A DNA stretch of 64,000 nucleotides from an uncultured Clostridia bacterium (lineage in GTDB: Bacteria; Bacillota; Clostridia; Oscillospirales; Acutalibacteraceae), in assembly GCA_947627345.1 (NCBI GenBank), contig CANQVS010000003.1:58385-122384 (forward strand), in the 5' to 3' direction. Shown one piece after another: positions 53,213-61,497 of the stretch. The notes beneath the pieces were generated by a model that saw nothing but the letters and a program-made list of their open reading frames with translations, had not been told where the DNA came from and ran no database searches. A program made the position numbers and the translations under genes. Numbering within the stretch: the first letter of the stretch is position 1; the number at the start of each line of letters is the position of its first letter.

Positions 53213-53711
53213 TATTCCCATTCTCCTTAAGGTACTTCAGGCACTCGTCTTTTGCCTGAGTGTATTTGTTGAAGCTGTCACTATCGCCGCCGACATCAGG
53301 ATGATATAAACTCGCTATTTTTCTATACGACTTCTTGACATCTTCTGATGAGGGAATATCTGTAAACCCCAAAAGCAGAAAACATTGCGGAATATCTTTT
53401 GGCTTAGGAAGGGCTTTCATTCCCTCAATCCAAGCAGATAATTCATATATCCCCCTATTTGTCATTCTCGCCAGATCCTCAAGAGCCATTACAAGCTGAG
53501 CAAAACAATCCGAAATATAGGAAATATTCTGTCCTGATGCTTTCGCTTTCTCCAAAGAATGCTCAAAGCGATAAAGCTGACCTTTATATGTAAACTCGAT
53601 AAAGCAATCTTTTCTCGACCAATCGTAGTTGTAATTATCAACGCCGAATTTCTCCATAACCGTAGATAACTTTTTTTCATAATCTACAGTCGAGCTATAT
53701 TTTTTACTCAT
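53205..53711 (-). CDS. Phage J-domain protein
   Basis: A 168-residue protein. An N-terminal conserved phage region (about 1-105) is followed by a J domain (about 110-168) with the HPD motif in SLYHPDVGGDSDSF. J domains stimulate DnaK ATPase, so the phage may recruit the host chaperone for replication. Start behind AAAGGAATTAAGT. Confidence 0.85.
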   Translation of the reverse strand: MSKKYSSTVDYEKKLSTVMEKFGVDNYNYDWSRKDCFIEFTYKGQLYRFEHSLEKAKASGQNISYISDCFAQLVMALEDLARMTNRGIYELSAWIEGMKALPKPKDIPQCFLLLGFTDIPSSEDVKKSYRKIASLYHPDVGGDSDSFNKYTQAKDECLKYLKENGNSE

Positions 53712-53730
53712 TACTTAATTCCTTTCGTAA

Positions 53731-54182
53731 TTAAAATAAACTTAACTGTACTGCCTCCACTATCTCCTCTTTAGGCTGCAGAGTAGGTTCCTTTTCTTCT
53801 GTCGGCTTGTCCTGGACCTTTTGCGTACCAAAATAGTGGAACATTTCGGAGACCAATTTCGCCTCCGTGTTCTTTTAATTCCTCGCAACAATATCGTATT
53901 AATCGTGTCGGTGGCATTCCCTTTTCGGCTATTAACTGCCACATAGTTTTTTTAGGCATATTAATCCGTACATTGGGATTTGACTTTATATACTGAACGG
54001 TCGCAGGTTCGTCAACCGTAGTTAAATTATGTACTGCTTCAAAATTGACACCCGCCAATTTTGCAAGGATTAAAATAGTATCGCTATCTTTTCCACCACT
54101 ATAACATAGGAAATATGGCTCGGTCTGCGGTTGGAAGTTTTTTTAAATAGTCTATAGCACGTTTTTCTTTTGTAATATCCAT
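53731..54182 (-). pseudogene. Frameshifted PAPS-reductase-like / PP-loop phage gene
   Basis: The ATG at 54182 starts a short frame (MDITKEKRAIDYL...). Past a run of seven A (54138-54144 on the plus strand as T), the family sequence continues in another frame: EPYFLCYSGGKDSDTIL, with the PP-loop SGGKDS, then MPPTRLIRYCCEELKEHGG. Removing one A restores YLKNFQPQTEPYF. A second break near 53860 joins a different C-terminus (KLVSEMFHYFGTQKV..., ending VQLSLF). So it is broken or needs slippage. PAPS-reductase-like phage proteins may act in sulfur-based DNA modification or nucleotide handling. Confidence 0.7.
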
Positions 54183-54185
54183 TAA

Positions 54186-54353
54186 TTAGTCCCTTCCGCA
54201 AGCAAAGCCGTTATTGCATTCAATATCGTATCCTGCTTCGCAAGATACGGTTCTTAATGAACAGCCTTTGCCGTCTTTGCAGTCATCACAAAAATTATAA
54301 TTATCGGCATATTCACACTCATCGTAAAACTCGCAACAATTACAACGGTTCAT
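54186..54353 (-). CDS. Small cysteine-rich phage protein
   Basis: A 55-residue protein (MNRCNCCEFYDECEYADNY...) with eleven cysteines, likely zinc-binding. GGAGGGAGAAAT precedes the ATG. Too short for common ORF cut-offs, but it lies directly between two early genes with tight spacing. Function unknown. Confidence 0.65.
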   Translation of the reverse strand: MNRCNCCEFYDECEYADNYNFCDDCKDGKGCSLRTVSCEAGYDIECNNGFACGRD

Positions 54354-54416
54354 ATTTCTCCCTCCGCATCACTCTTTCTCCTCTAAATGATATTTCTCTC
54401 ATTTGTATCTCCTCTT

Positions 54417-54683
54417 TCAATGATTAATTGTTTTTATTCTTCGCAAACAGTCTGGGCAATAATCTATTCCGTCACTAACTCTTGTAGAACATTCATCGCA
54501 AATAGGACGGTCACAAGTTATGACATTCAACATTTTAATTTTGTGTTTTAAAATTTTAAAATATGGCGGATGTCCGATATATCTAAGCCTTGCTATCGGA
54601 GCATCGCATAATTTTGTTGCAATCCGTCTGCAACAAAAGGGGCATTTTCTCCATTGAAAATCAAAATTTATTATTTTGTCCAT
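54417..54683 (-). CDS. Zinc-ribbon phage protein
   Basis: An 88-residue protein with CPFC near residue 14 and CDRPICDEC and CPDC near the C-terminus, forming one or two zinc ribbons. No enzyme motif. Located upstream of the Cys-rich small gene. Confidence 0.65.
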   Translation of the reverse strand: MDKIINFDFQWRKCPFCCRRIATKLCDAPIARLRYIGHPPYFKILKHKIKMLNVITCDRPICDECSTRVSDGIDYCPDCLRRIKTINH

Positions 54684-54707
54684 ATTGTTTTTTCAGTCCC
54701 TTAACGC

Positions 54708-55652
54708 CTATTCTGCAATGTTTAATTTTTCATTATCAAATAGACTAATCTGTGACACGGCTTGAGTTATTTCCTCGCAATTAGCTTTCATCTGAAAAAA
54801 ATATTCGGGTTTTAATTCCGCGGCTATGGCTCGGCGGTTCTGCTCAAGAGCAACATAAGGTTCCGAGCCTATTCCTCCGAATGGTGAATATACAATATCG
54901 TTTGGGTTGCTCCATAGTTGCACCGCTCGGCGTATGACTTCAAGCTGTAACGGACAGATATGCTTTTCATCGCGGTCTGAACGAGCAATTTTAGCATTTA
55001 ATACGTCCGTACGTTTAATATCAAACCATACGGGGGAAGCGTATTTTTGCCACGACTCAAGGTTAAATATCTGTTCGGGATATCCTCCTTTTTTCTCCGC
55101 GTCCTCTGCGGATTTGTAATGCCTTATAGGCTCGCTTTCGCCCTCATCCCATTTTTTGAACAGTACAAGATATTCGGGCATTCCTATTCCTGTATAGCTT
55201 GCATCGCGCTGTAACTGGCAATATAAAAGTCGCTGGGTTTTCGTCTTTTGCATCTCAAGGACAGGGTCGGTCCATATTACAATCTCGCTATGATATTGAA
55301 AGTCTGCCTTCTCAAAATGACGAATTATATCCCCGCGAAAGTCAATCCATCCACTCGCTCCATCTCGTCCCTTGTATTTCGCTAATTGTTTGCAATGTAC
55401 GGCACAAATTCGGCCGTTCATTAAAACTCGGCGAAGTTCGGGAATAAGATAATCGAACTGTTCAAAAAATTCGTCAGTATTTTTACAATTCCCCATATCT
55501 CTAAGGTCATCACTATAGATATATAGGTTCGCGAACGGCGGTGAGAATATTTCAAAATGTACTGAATTATCCGGCATTTGTCGCGTAATATCAATACAAT
55601 CTCCATTATATAAAGCGTATCTTTCAGTAATCACAGGATTTAACTTTTCCAT
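54708..55652 (-). CDS. Phage DNA methyltransferase (SPPF-type)
   Basis: A 314-residue SAM-dependent DNA methyltransferase of the beta-class order. The target-binding motif IV is SPPF (EIFSPPFANLYIY) near residue 37; the SAM motif I (SPFGGIGSEPYVALEQNR) is near the C-terminus. SPPY/F is typical for N4-cytosine or N6-adenine methylation. It probably protects phage DNA from restriction or is a solitary modification enzyme. AAAGGAGCTTAAAAA precedes the ATG. Confidence 0.88.
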   Translation of the reverse strand: MEKLNPVITERYALYNGDCIDITRQMPDNSVHFEIFSPPFANLYIYSDDLRDMGNCKNTDEFFEQFDYLIPELRRVLMNGRICAVHCKQLAKYKGRDGASGWIDFRGDIIRHFEKADFQYHSEIVIWTDPVLEMQKTKTQRLLYCQLQRDASYTGIGMPEYLVLFKKWDEGESEPIRHYKSAEDAEKKGGYPEQIFNLESWQKYASPVWFDIKRTDVLNAKIARSDRDEKHICPLQLEVIRRAVQLWSNPNDIVYSPFGGIGSEPYVALEQNRRAIAAELKPEYFFQMKANCEEITQAVSQISLFDNEKLNIAE

Positions 55653-55655
55653 TTT

Positions 55656-57032
55656 TTAAGCTCCTTTCAGCCAAGCTGGCATATTGTATTCTTTCTTGTT
55701 GACATCTAAATGATAGGTATTGACTTTCCTGGTCTGATATTTTTTAACCGCATCAGCCATACTATTCCGCATTTGTTCTTTTATCGAGGCCTTACGGTTA
55801 ATGCTGTCAAGTATACTTTTTTCGGTTTCACCGAGAACGCGCCATATGTTGACCTCTTGCTTTTGCCCAAACCGATAAAAACGCCTTACAGCCTGATAAT
55901 AATTCTCAAAGCTATAATCCATACCGCAAAATAGAGAGTTATGGCAATTCTGAAAGTTTAATCCGTATCCGAAGATTGAAGGCTTACTTATGAGCACTCT
56001 AATATCGCCTTTTACAAATCCTATAGCGGATTGCTCTTTTTTCTCTGATTTATCACTTCCGCGTATTTCTACGGCATCGGGAATAAGTTCTTTCAATCTG
56101 TCGGCTTCTTCGTTGAGCCCACACCACACGACATATTGATTATTTAAATCGTTCGCATATTCGGCGGTAGCTTTACAGCGCGCCTCAAGGGTTCGCCGTC
56201 TTTCTTTGTGGTACCCAGTCGCTGAAATATCAACTTTGCGTGCAATATCTGTAAGCGCAGTTTCAGCTGTAGAGCTGTTAATTATTACATCATTTTCATG
56301 TAATTCAGGAAGAATATATCCGTCATCCGAATAACCTATATCAGACGGTTTACTTATACACACGGCCCAAGAACTCACCCATTGCCAGAAGTCCTTTTCT
56401 GCGTGCTTTTTAAGCCGATATTTTCCGCTTTGACTTTGGTCGGCTATGAACCAAATTGAGAGTGCCTCGTTTGACTTCATTATTCCGAGAAATTCGGCGT
56501 GATTTAATAATTCCATTAAGTCATTTGGTGCTGGCGTAGCTGTGCAGGCTAAGCGATAGGGTGTATCTTTAAATCTTTCAACAATTAAACGTTTAGTTTT
56601 TCCCATATAGCTTTTTAGAATTGAACTTTCGTCTAAAACAACCGCGCCAAAAGCTTTGGCATCAAACTTGTCCAATTTTTCATAGTTTGTAATATTTATT
56701 CCTCGCTTTATATCTGATTGACTTTCGCATATATTTACGTCAATTCCGAATTTAGCTCCTTCTTCTTTAGTTTGTGGTGCGACCGCTAAGGGTGAAAGAA
56801 TAATAACAGGTTTATTTGTCGCTTTGCTTATTTCATCTGACCAAATTAACTGTTGCAAGGTTTTTCCAAGACCGCAGTCCTCAAATAGCGCCGCCTTACC
56901 TCTCTCAAGCGCCCAACTTACGCAATGTTTCTGCCAATCAAAAGCGTCCGAGTTAAGTTTATCTTCGGCAACTTTAATCCCTGTCGAAAGAGATTTAATT
57001 TTTTTGTTTTTTAAAAAATCTATGTAATTCAT
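55656..57032 (-). CDS. Phage SNF2/DEAD-like helicase
   Basis: A 458-residue SF2 helicase. Walker A is FEDCGLGKTLQQL near residue 50, the DEx-box is VVLDESSILK, motif III is ACTATPAPND, and the C-terminal helicase motif VI is YQAVRRFYRFGQ. Such phage SNF2-like helicases occur with ParB-like and methyltransferase genes in early regions. Role in replication or DNA modification is inferred. Starts 27 bases after the ParB-like gene. Confidence 0.88.
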   Translation of the reverse strand: MNYIDFLKNKKIKSLSTGIKVAEDKLNSDAFDWQKHCVSWALERGKAALFEDCGLGKTLQQLIWSDEISKATNKPVIILSPLAVAPQTKEEGAKFGIDVNICESQSDIKRGINITNYEKLDKFDAKAFGAVVLDESSILKSYMGKTKRLIVERFKDTPYRLACTATPAPNDLMELLNHAEFLGIMKSNEALSIWFIADQSQSGKYRLKKHAEKDFWQWVSSWAVCISKPSDIGYSDDGYILPELHENDVIINSSTAETALTDIARKVDISATGYHKERRRTLEARCKATAEYANDLNNQYVVWCGLNEEADRLKELIPDAVEIRGSDKSEKKEQSAIGFVKGDIRVLISKPSIFGYGLNFQNCHNSLFCGMDYSFENYYQAVRRFYRFGQKQEVNIWRVLGETEKSILDSINRKASIKEQMRNSMADAVKKYQTRKVNTYHLDVNKKEYNMPAWLKGA

Positions 57033-57059
57033 TGTAGTTGTTGCTCCTCAACTCTCCTA

Positions 57060-58358
57060 TCAGTTCATTTCTTCTTTTGCGTATAATTCATGAGTGCCAT
57101 TAATAAATTCAAGCTCTTCATCGGCAGGAGTATAGCCAAGCTTTTGAATTGTTTCGTATAGAGAAACTAAAGCTTTAACATCGGTTGCATCGGCACAATA
57201 GTGGCAATGGTAATCGAAAGGTTTTATTTTGTCAAAATCCACTGTATCATATATTATTCTTAACAGCGCTTGCCCTACGTCTTTCACGACTGGCATATCA
57301 TCAAGAACTACTGCGTCTTCGTCAATCTCGTTTTCTTCAAAAAAAGATGATATGTCTATCCAATAGCATTCTCCGATATAATTTAAATAAAACAAAAGCG
57401 ACATTATTATCGAAAGATGTTCCGGCTTCGAGATATATCTATCAATCCACTCCTCTCTAATTTTTTTGAAACTCTCTTCGATAGTAATTAGCTTATTATA
57501 TGTTTCACGACGAATACACTCTTCTTCTGTTTCGGCAGTTTCTTCTTCGGCTTCTTCTATATTATGTTCTACATAAATATAAAACCAGCCGTATTCGAAT
57601 TTGTAATAAAGCTGTTTGTCGGCATATTTTTCGGGAATGATAAGGTCATCCACATTGCTTGTTAATATATGACCTGATTTAATTGAGGCGCCGTATTTGG
57701 AATATATATCCCTCTCGTTCAAAATATCAATTGCATTTAATGCTTTTAACTTCTCTGCTATTTTTTCTTTTTTTTCTTCTTCTGCTTCGGCTTGCAGAGC
57801 GCTTTGCAAAAAATATTCAAAATTATTAGTTCCAATTTTTTTCAAAACTTCATTTCTGCGTTCGGGGCTTTTTATTTTCTCCAACTTGATATAGTCGGTA
57901 ATGGAGACGTTCATATTCTCCTGCTTTTTTAATTCGTCTTTATCGAGTTCGAGGAGTTTAACTCTATGCCTTACTGTTGACTGTGAAAAACCTGTCTGTT
58001 CGGATATGGACTTAACACTTTCGCCTAAATCTATCATCATCTGAAAGCCTTCCGCTTGTTCAAGAATTGTTAAATCTTCTCTCTGCATATTTTCAAGAAG
58101 CATAGTAGAGAGCTGTTCCTTTTCAGTCATTTCCACGACTGCGCAGGGCAGTTCGGTTAATCCTGCCTCTTTAGCCGCCGCGTGTCTGCGATGTCCGATG
58201 ATAATCGTATATGTGTCGTCCTCATTCGGAACGACAGTTAAGTTTTGAAATATTCCGTTCTTTTTAATACTATCCGCAAGCTCTGAAATGTCTCCTATAG
58301 CCTTTCTCGGATTATTCGGATGCGGTTTTAATTTTGAAATTTCAATATTTTTAATCAT
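57060..58358 (-). CDS. ParB/Srx-fold nuclease-domain protein
   Basis: A 432-residue protein. The N-terminal ParB domain (about 1-90) has the KPHPNNPRKA start and the IIGHRRHAAAKEAGL box; an HTH follows (VKSISEQTGFSQSTVRHRVKLL, about 110-140). The C-terminal two thirds are acidic and unknown. Phage ParB-like proteins often have nuclease activity. It overlaps the upstream gene by 8 bases. Confidence 0.88.
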   Translation of the reverse strand: MIKNIEISKLKPHPNNPRKAIGDISELADSIKKNGIFQNLTVVPNEDDTYTIIIGHRRHAAAKEAGLTELPCAVVEMTEKEQLSTMLLENMQREDLTILEQAEGFQMMIDLGESVKSISEQTGFSQSTVRHRVKLLELDKDELKKQENMNVSITDYIKLEKIKSPERRNEVLKKIGTNNFEYFLQSALQAEAEEEKKEKIAEKLKALNAIDILNERDIYSKYGASIKSGHILTSNVDDLIIPEKYADKQLYYKFEYGWFYIYVEHNIEEAEEETAETEEECIRRETYNKLITIEESFKKIREEWIDRYISKPEHLSIIMSLLFYLNYIGECYWIDISSFFEENEIDEDAVVLDDMPVVKDVGQALLRIIYDTVDFDKIKPFDYHCHYCADATDVKALVSLYETIQKLGYTPADEELEFINGTHELYAKEEMN

Positions 58359-58938
58359 TTTTTATCCTTTCTTCTAAAAATTTAGCGTTATTTTGCACTT
58401 TGACATCAGACGGCGGAATATCAACTCCGAGGTCGAAATCGCAATATACTAACGGCTCATCTTTAACTTTGTCGTAATATATTTTAAGTCTTTTAATTTC
58501 AGGAAATTTAAGTTTAAGCTTTTGGTCTGTTCTCATCACATATCCATGTAGACGCATATGCGTCTCTGCGGACAGCTTGTCCCCTCTAACTCTGACTTCT
58601 ACGGGCAGGCGCTTTATGAATATATCTTTTATTTCATCGTCAATAATGAGCGGTGGAGTATTGGCGAAATCCGGCTCATCTGTATTAAAAGAATATGTAA
58701 CACCGTCATCGTCGGGATAGTCATTAAGGCAGGGTTCAATATATCTCAATTCAACGACTGCCTGCGAACACGGAGATTGATTATCAAATACGCATACATT
58801 GACTTGAATATTTCCTCGCTTCTGCCGTAAATATTCTATATAATGGATTTCTCGAAAGCGAATTGCAGGAAAATTAGGCTTTCTATACATTACCGGAAGC
58901 GAATATTTAAAAGCAATGTTCAGTTGCTCCGGAGTCAT
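58351..58938 (-). CDS. Phage early protein of unknown function
   Basis: A 195-residue protein with many beta-strands (FPAIRFREIHYIEYLRQKRGN, PVEVRVRGDKL). No motif recognised. It overlaps its neighbours on both sides, so it belongs to the early operon. Confidence 0.65.
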   Translation of the reverse strand: MTPEQLNIAFKYSLPVMYRKPNFPAIRFREIHYIEYLRQKRGNIQVNVCVFDNQSPCSQAVVELRYIEPCLNDYPDDDGVTYSFNTDEPDFANTPPLIIDDEIKDIFIKRLPVEVRVRGDKLSAETHMRLHGYVMRTDQKLKLKFPEIKRLKIYYDKVKDEPLVYCDFDLGVDIPPSDVKVQNNAKFLEERIKND

Positions 58939-59213
58939 ATTATCGCCTCGCTTTCCAATATTCTTTTAGCGATTTCGACATTATCAATCATTGCGAAAAC
59001 CTGTCTGAAATTAACCAAGAATATTGCGAGCTGTTCGATGTCAAAGCTTTTAATCAACTCAAAATTCGTTCGAGGCGGTAAGGTTCGGCTCTTTTTCTTT
59101 TGATGTTTGACAAATGTACAATTACGAGTTATAATAATATTACGATATTCTCTTTTGACCACTGTTAAGGTTTCGGCCTTGCAGTGGTCTTTTCTTTTGC
59201 CGTTTATTTTCAT
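58935..59213 (-). CDS. Small phage early protein
   Basis: A 92-residue protein with a basic N-terminal half and NFELIKSFDIEQLAIFLVNFRQ near the end, a pattern found in small phage proteins that precede Cys-rich modules. No clear ribosome site; the start might be internal. Confidence 0.45.
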   Translation of the reverse strand: MKINGKRKDHCKAETLTVVKREYRNIIITRNCTFVKHQKKKSRTLPPRTNFELIKSFDIEQLAIFLVNFRQVFAMIDNVEIAKRILESEAII

Positions 59214-59223
59214 TTTTTAAAAC

Positions 59224-59310
59224 TCACTTTCTGTTCGCGTATTTATAAAGGAAATACCAGCCAATTATAACGGCGGTGGTAAGAATTCCGATTATTATGT
59301 ATCTATTCAT
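59224..59310 (-). CDS. Single-helix phage microprotein
   Basis: A 28-residue protein (NRYIIIGILTTAVIIGW...) with one transmembrane helix. The ATG lies eight bases after GAGG and the frame fills the gap between 58935-59213 and 59314-59580 exactly. The short length keeps it uncertain. Confidence 0.45.
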   Translation of the reverse strand: MNRYIIIGILTTAVIIGWYFLYKYANRK

Positions 59311-59313
59311 CGC

Positions 59314-59580
59314 TTAAACCTCACTATATTGATGACGGTTTATGTCTTCTTTATAAAAATCTCGCTTACAAGCAAGCCTAATCGCATTTAAAACGAAGAG
59401 TAATCTTTTTGAAATCATCTTTAGATGAAGTTTAAATTTCGTTTTGCGTGACAATTTAATTTTCCCAAAGCGCTCTGAAACGTTTTTAACCGCTGCCGAG
59501 GCGATTTCAAAAGGGACATCAGAATATACCTTGCGGACTCTTCCGCTTTCCGAAAGTTTAATTACTATTTTTTTGCTCAT
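59314..59580 (-). CDS. Small basic phage early protein
   Basis: An 88-residue basic protein (KKIVIKLSESGRVRKVYSD, later KMISKRLLFVLNAIRLAC). Strong AAAGGAGAAATAAAA site. No domain recognised; could bind nucleic acid by its charge. Confidence 0.55.
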   Translation of the reverse strand: MSKKIVIKLSESGRVRKVYSDVPFEIASAAVKNVSERFGKIKLSRKTKFKLHLKMISKRLLFVLNAIRLACKRDFYKEDINRHQYSEV

Positions 59581-59582
59581 TT

Positions 59583-59750
59583 TTATTTCTCCTTTTTTGT
59601 TCTTTGTACTTCAAAATCATATCGTTTCTTGCTCTTATAAAACGGGCAACCTCCGCCTTTAAATTTCGTGTCATTCAGGCAGGTGCAAAATCCGTTTCGA
59701 TAAGCGAAGCAGTCTGTAACGAAATGGCAGGGCGGTTGTTTTAAATTCAT
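59583..59750 (-). CDS. Small cysteine-rich phage protein
   Basis: A 55-residue protein with CHFVTDC, FCTC and GGGCPFYKSKKR. This CPFYK ending is common in tiny phage early proteins of Clostridia and probably binds zinc. AAAGGAGATTAATT precedes the ATG. Confidence 0.65.
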   Translation of the reverse strand: MNLKQPPCHFVTDCFAYRNGFCTCLNDTKFKGGGCPFYKSKKRYDFEVQRTKKEK

Positions 59751-59752
59751 AA

Positions 59753-60079
59753 TTAATCTCCTTTCTGCAATTTAGCTTTACGATTTTTAAAATTTTTATA
59801 AATAGAATGATAAACTCGCCTAAATATTTCAATATTGTTTTCCACGCAATCAGTAATATTAATCCTCTCTGTGGCTTCGGCACGATAAATTATCGTGACA
59901 TAGGATTTTTTATTAAATTTCTTATTAAAAGTTGATAGAGCAATCGCTTGAATTTCGATGTCTAATTTTCTTAAAAACTCCGACAAGTCGACATTTATAA
60001 ATTTCGCGAGATTTATTTCGCTTTTCGCTCTTTGCTTTTCAATTTCGTTCATAACATCAGTCCTTTTTACTTTCGCCAT
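59753..60079 (-). CDS. Phage early protein of unknown function
   Basis: About 108 residues, basic and helical (DVMNEIEKQRAKSEINLAKF, KNFKNRKAKLQKGD). The Met at 60079 is preferred to the longer frame, which overlaps the Xis-like gene. Function unknown. Confidence 0.5.
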   Translation of the reverse strand: MAKVKRTDVMNEIEKQRAKSEINLAKFINVDLSEFLRKLDIEIQAIALSTFNKKFNKKSYVTIIYRAEATERINITDCVENNIEIFRRVYHSIYKNFKNRKAKLQKGD

Positions 60080-60080
60080 T

Positions 60081-60353
60081 CTAAGCACCTGCTTTGAGTG
60101 ATTCAACCATATCAATTAAATAGTCAAATTTAAGGTCACTTGCGTTTTTATAAGCTTTTAAGCGCTCAACTGGTATTAAAAACTTCCATTTGCCTCCTTC
60201 ACTTTGTGGCGGAATAGCGCTCCCGAACGGAAATATCCCCGATTTTAATCCTGAATACATTGACGGAATTCCTATATCGAGATATTCTGCCGCTATTTTA
60301 GGCGGAACGTTCTCGTATTCTTCTCCTGTCATGGGGTCAATCAAAATGCTCAT
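60081..60353 (-). CDS. Excisionase-like HTH protein
   Basis: A 90-residue protein with an HTH_17-type fold: VPPKIAAEYLDIGIPSMYSGLKSG, then WKFLIPVERLKAY. Such proteins act as directionality factors or early regulators. AGGAGGTGAAACT precedes the ATG. It lies between the Cro-like gene and the early operon. Confidence 0.7.
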   Translation of the reverse strand: MSILIDPMTGEEYENVPPKIAAEYLDIGIPSMYSGLKSGIFPFGSAIPPQSEGGKWKFLIPVERLKAYKNASDLKFDYLIDMVESLKAGA

Positions 60354-60401
60354 AGTTTCACCTCCTAATTAAGTCGAAATACATATTTTTTTAAAAAAAG
60401 T

Positions 60402-60623
60402 TCAAGTAGTTTGAACAACTGGCGTAAAAAAATATATTGGGATGTCCTCGTATCTTATTTTGAGTAGTTCGCAAGCAAGAATTATTTCTGTTTGTTTCCA
60501 AAGAGACTTCCCGGCAAGCTTTTCGGACATAGAATGTTCGGATAAGCCCATTTTGTTGGCAAATTTTGCTTGCGTCTTGAAAATTTCAATAATTTTCCCG
60601 CGCAATTTTGAGTAGTCAAACAT
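60402..60623 (-). CDS. Cro-like HTH repressor
   Basis: A 73-residue HTH protein (KLRGKIIEIFKTQAKFANKMGLSEHSMSEKL) of the DUF739/Cro-like group, divergent from the CI-like gene. GGAGGTAATGCTA precedes the ATG at 60623. It should turn off repressor synthesis at induction by binding the shared operators. Confidence 0.85.
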   Translation of the reverse strand: MFDYSKLRGKIIEIFKTQAKFANKMGLSEHSMSEKLAGKSLWKQTEIILACELLKIRYEDIPIYFFTPVVQTT

Positions 60624-60647
60624 TAGCATTACCTCCTTTTAAATTTT

Positions 60648-60771
60648 GTTCAATAGTTTTGAACTTTTGTTGTATAATAACACTATTTTTATAGCATGTC
60701 AAGGCAAAATTCAAAAAAATTGAACATTTTTGTAAAAAAGCCTTGAACTTTTATTCAATTTATGATATGAT
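60648..60771. promoter_or_regulatory. Lysis-lysogeny switch: divergent promoters and three operators
   Basis: Leftward promoter TTGACA (60697-60702) 17 bp TATTAT (60674-60679); rightward promoter TTGAAC (60743-60748) 17 bp TATGAT (60766-60771). Three inverted half-site pairs of the TTCAA/TTGAA type occur: GTTCAATAGTTTTGAAC near 60648, ATTCAAAAAAATTGAAC near 60709, and TTGAACTTTTATTCAA near 60743. Confidence 0.75.
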
Positions 60772-60800
60772 AACGATACATTTTAATAGGTGGTAGTTAT

Positions 60801-61481
60801 ATGAGTACAAAAAAATTTACAACAAGTGAAAGATTACAGTATATTATGAGAACACGAAACCTCAAACAAATAGACATTGTTAACGCTGCTCAACCTTTTT
60901 GCGAAAAATATCATATATCCCTTCACAGGAACGACCTAAGTCAATATGTTAACGGCAAGGCTTCTCCTAAGCAAGACAAACTATTTATCTTAGCTTTAAC
61001 ATTAAATGTTAGTGAGGCGTGGCTATGGGGGTTTGATGTCCCAATAGATAGAATTACATATTCGTCAGAAGAAATAAACAATTTAATACCTATACCTAAT
61101 ATGAAGAAGGTTCCTCTTATTGGGACGATTGCTTGCGGGGAACCCATATTAGCAGAAGAAAATATAGAAACATATGTAAATATGCCTGATATTGTTAAGG
61201 GAACTTTTGCATTACGGTGTAAAGGAGACAGTATGATTAACGCTCGGATTTTTGATGGAGATATTGTTTTTATTAGACAACAACCTGATGTTGAAAACGG
61301 TGAAATCGCAGCGGTTTTAATCGGCGACGAAGCCACCCTCAAAAGAGTTTATAAATATGAAAACAGAATTGAGCTTCGTTCAGAAAATCCTACTTTCCCC
61401 ACTTTGAATTATGAAGGAGACAGACTCCAAGACATTTGCATTATGGGCAAGGCGGTAGGATTTTTGAGCACGATTATTTAA
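60801..61481 (+). CDS. CI/LexA-like phage repressor (HTH + S24 peptidase)
   Basis: A 226-residue repressor. The N-terminal HTH covers about 8-75 and the C-terminal S24 domain about 105-226. The self-cleavage site is the ACG in GTIACGEP, catalytic Ser in KGDSMI and Lys in EATLKRVYK. RecA-stimulated cleavage should trigger induction. It keeps the prophage silent and probably drives the potassium channel gene 16 bases downstream on the same transcript. Confidence 0.92.
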   Translation: MSTKKFTTSERLQYIMRTRNLKQIDIVNAAQPFCEKYHISLHRNDLSQYVNGKASPKQDKLFILALTLNVSEAWLWGFDVPIDRITYSSEEINNLIPIPNMKKVPLIGTIACGEPILAEENIETYVNMPDIVKGTFALRCKGDSMINARIFDGDIVFIRQQPDVENGEIAAVLIGDEATLKRVYKYENRIELRSENPTFPTLNYEGDRLQDICIMGKAVGFLSTII

Positions 61482-61497
61482 AAATACAGGTGAAGTT

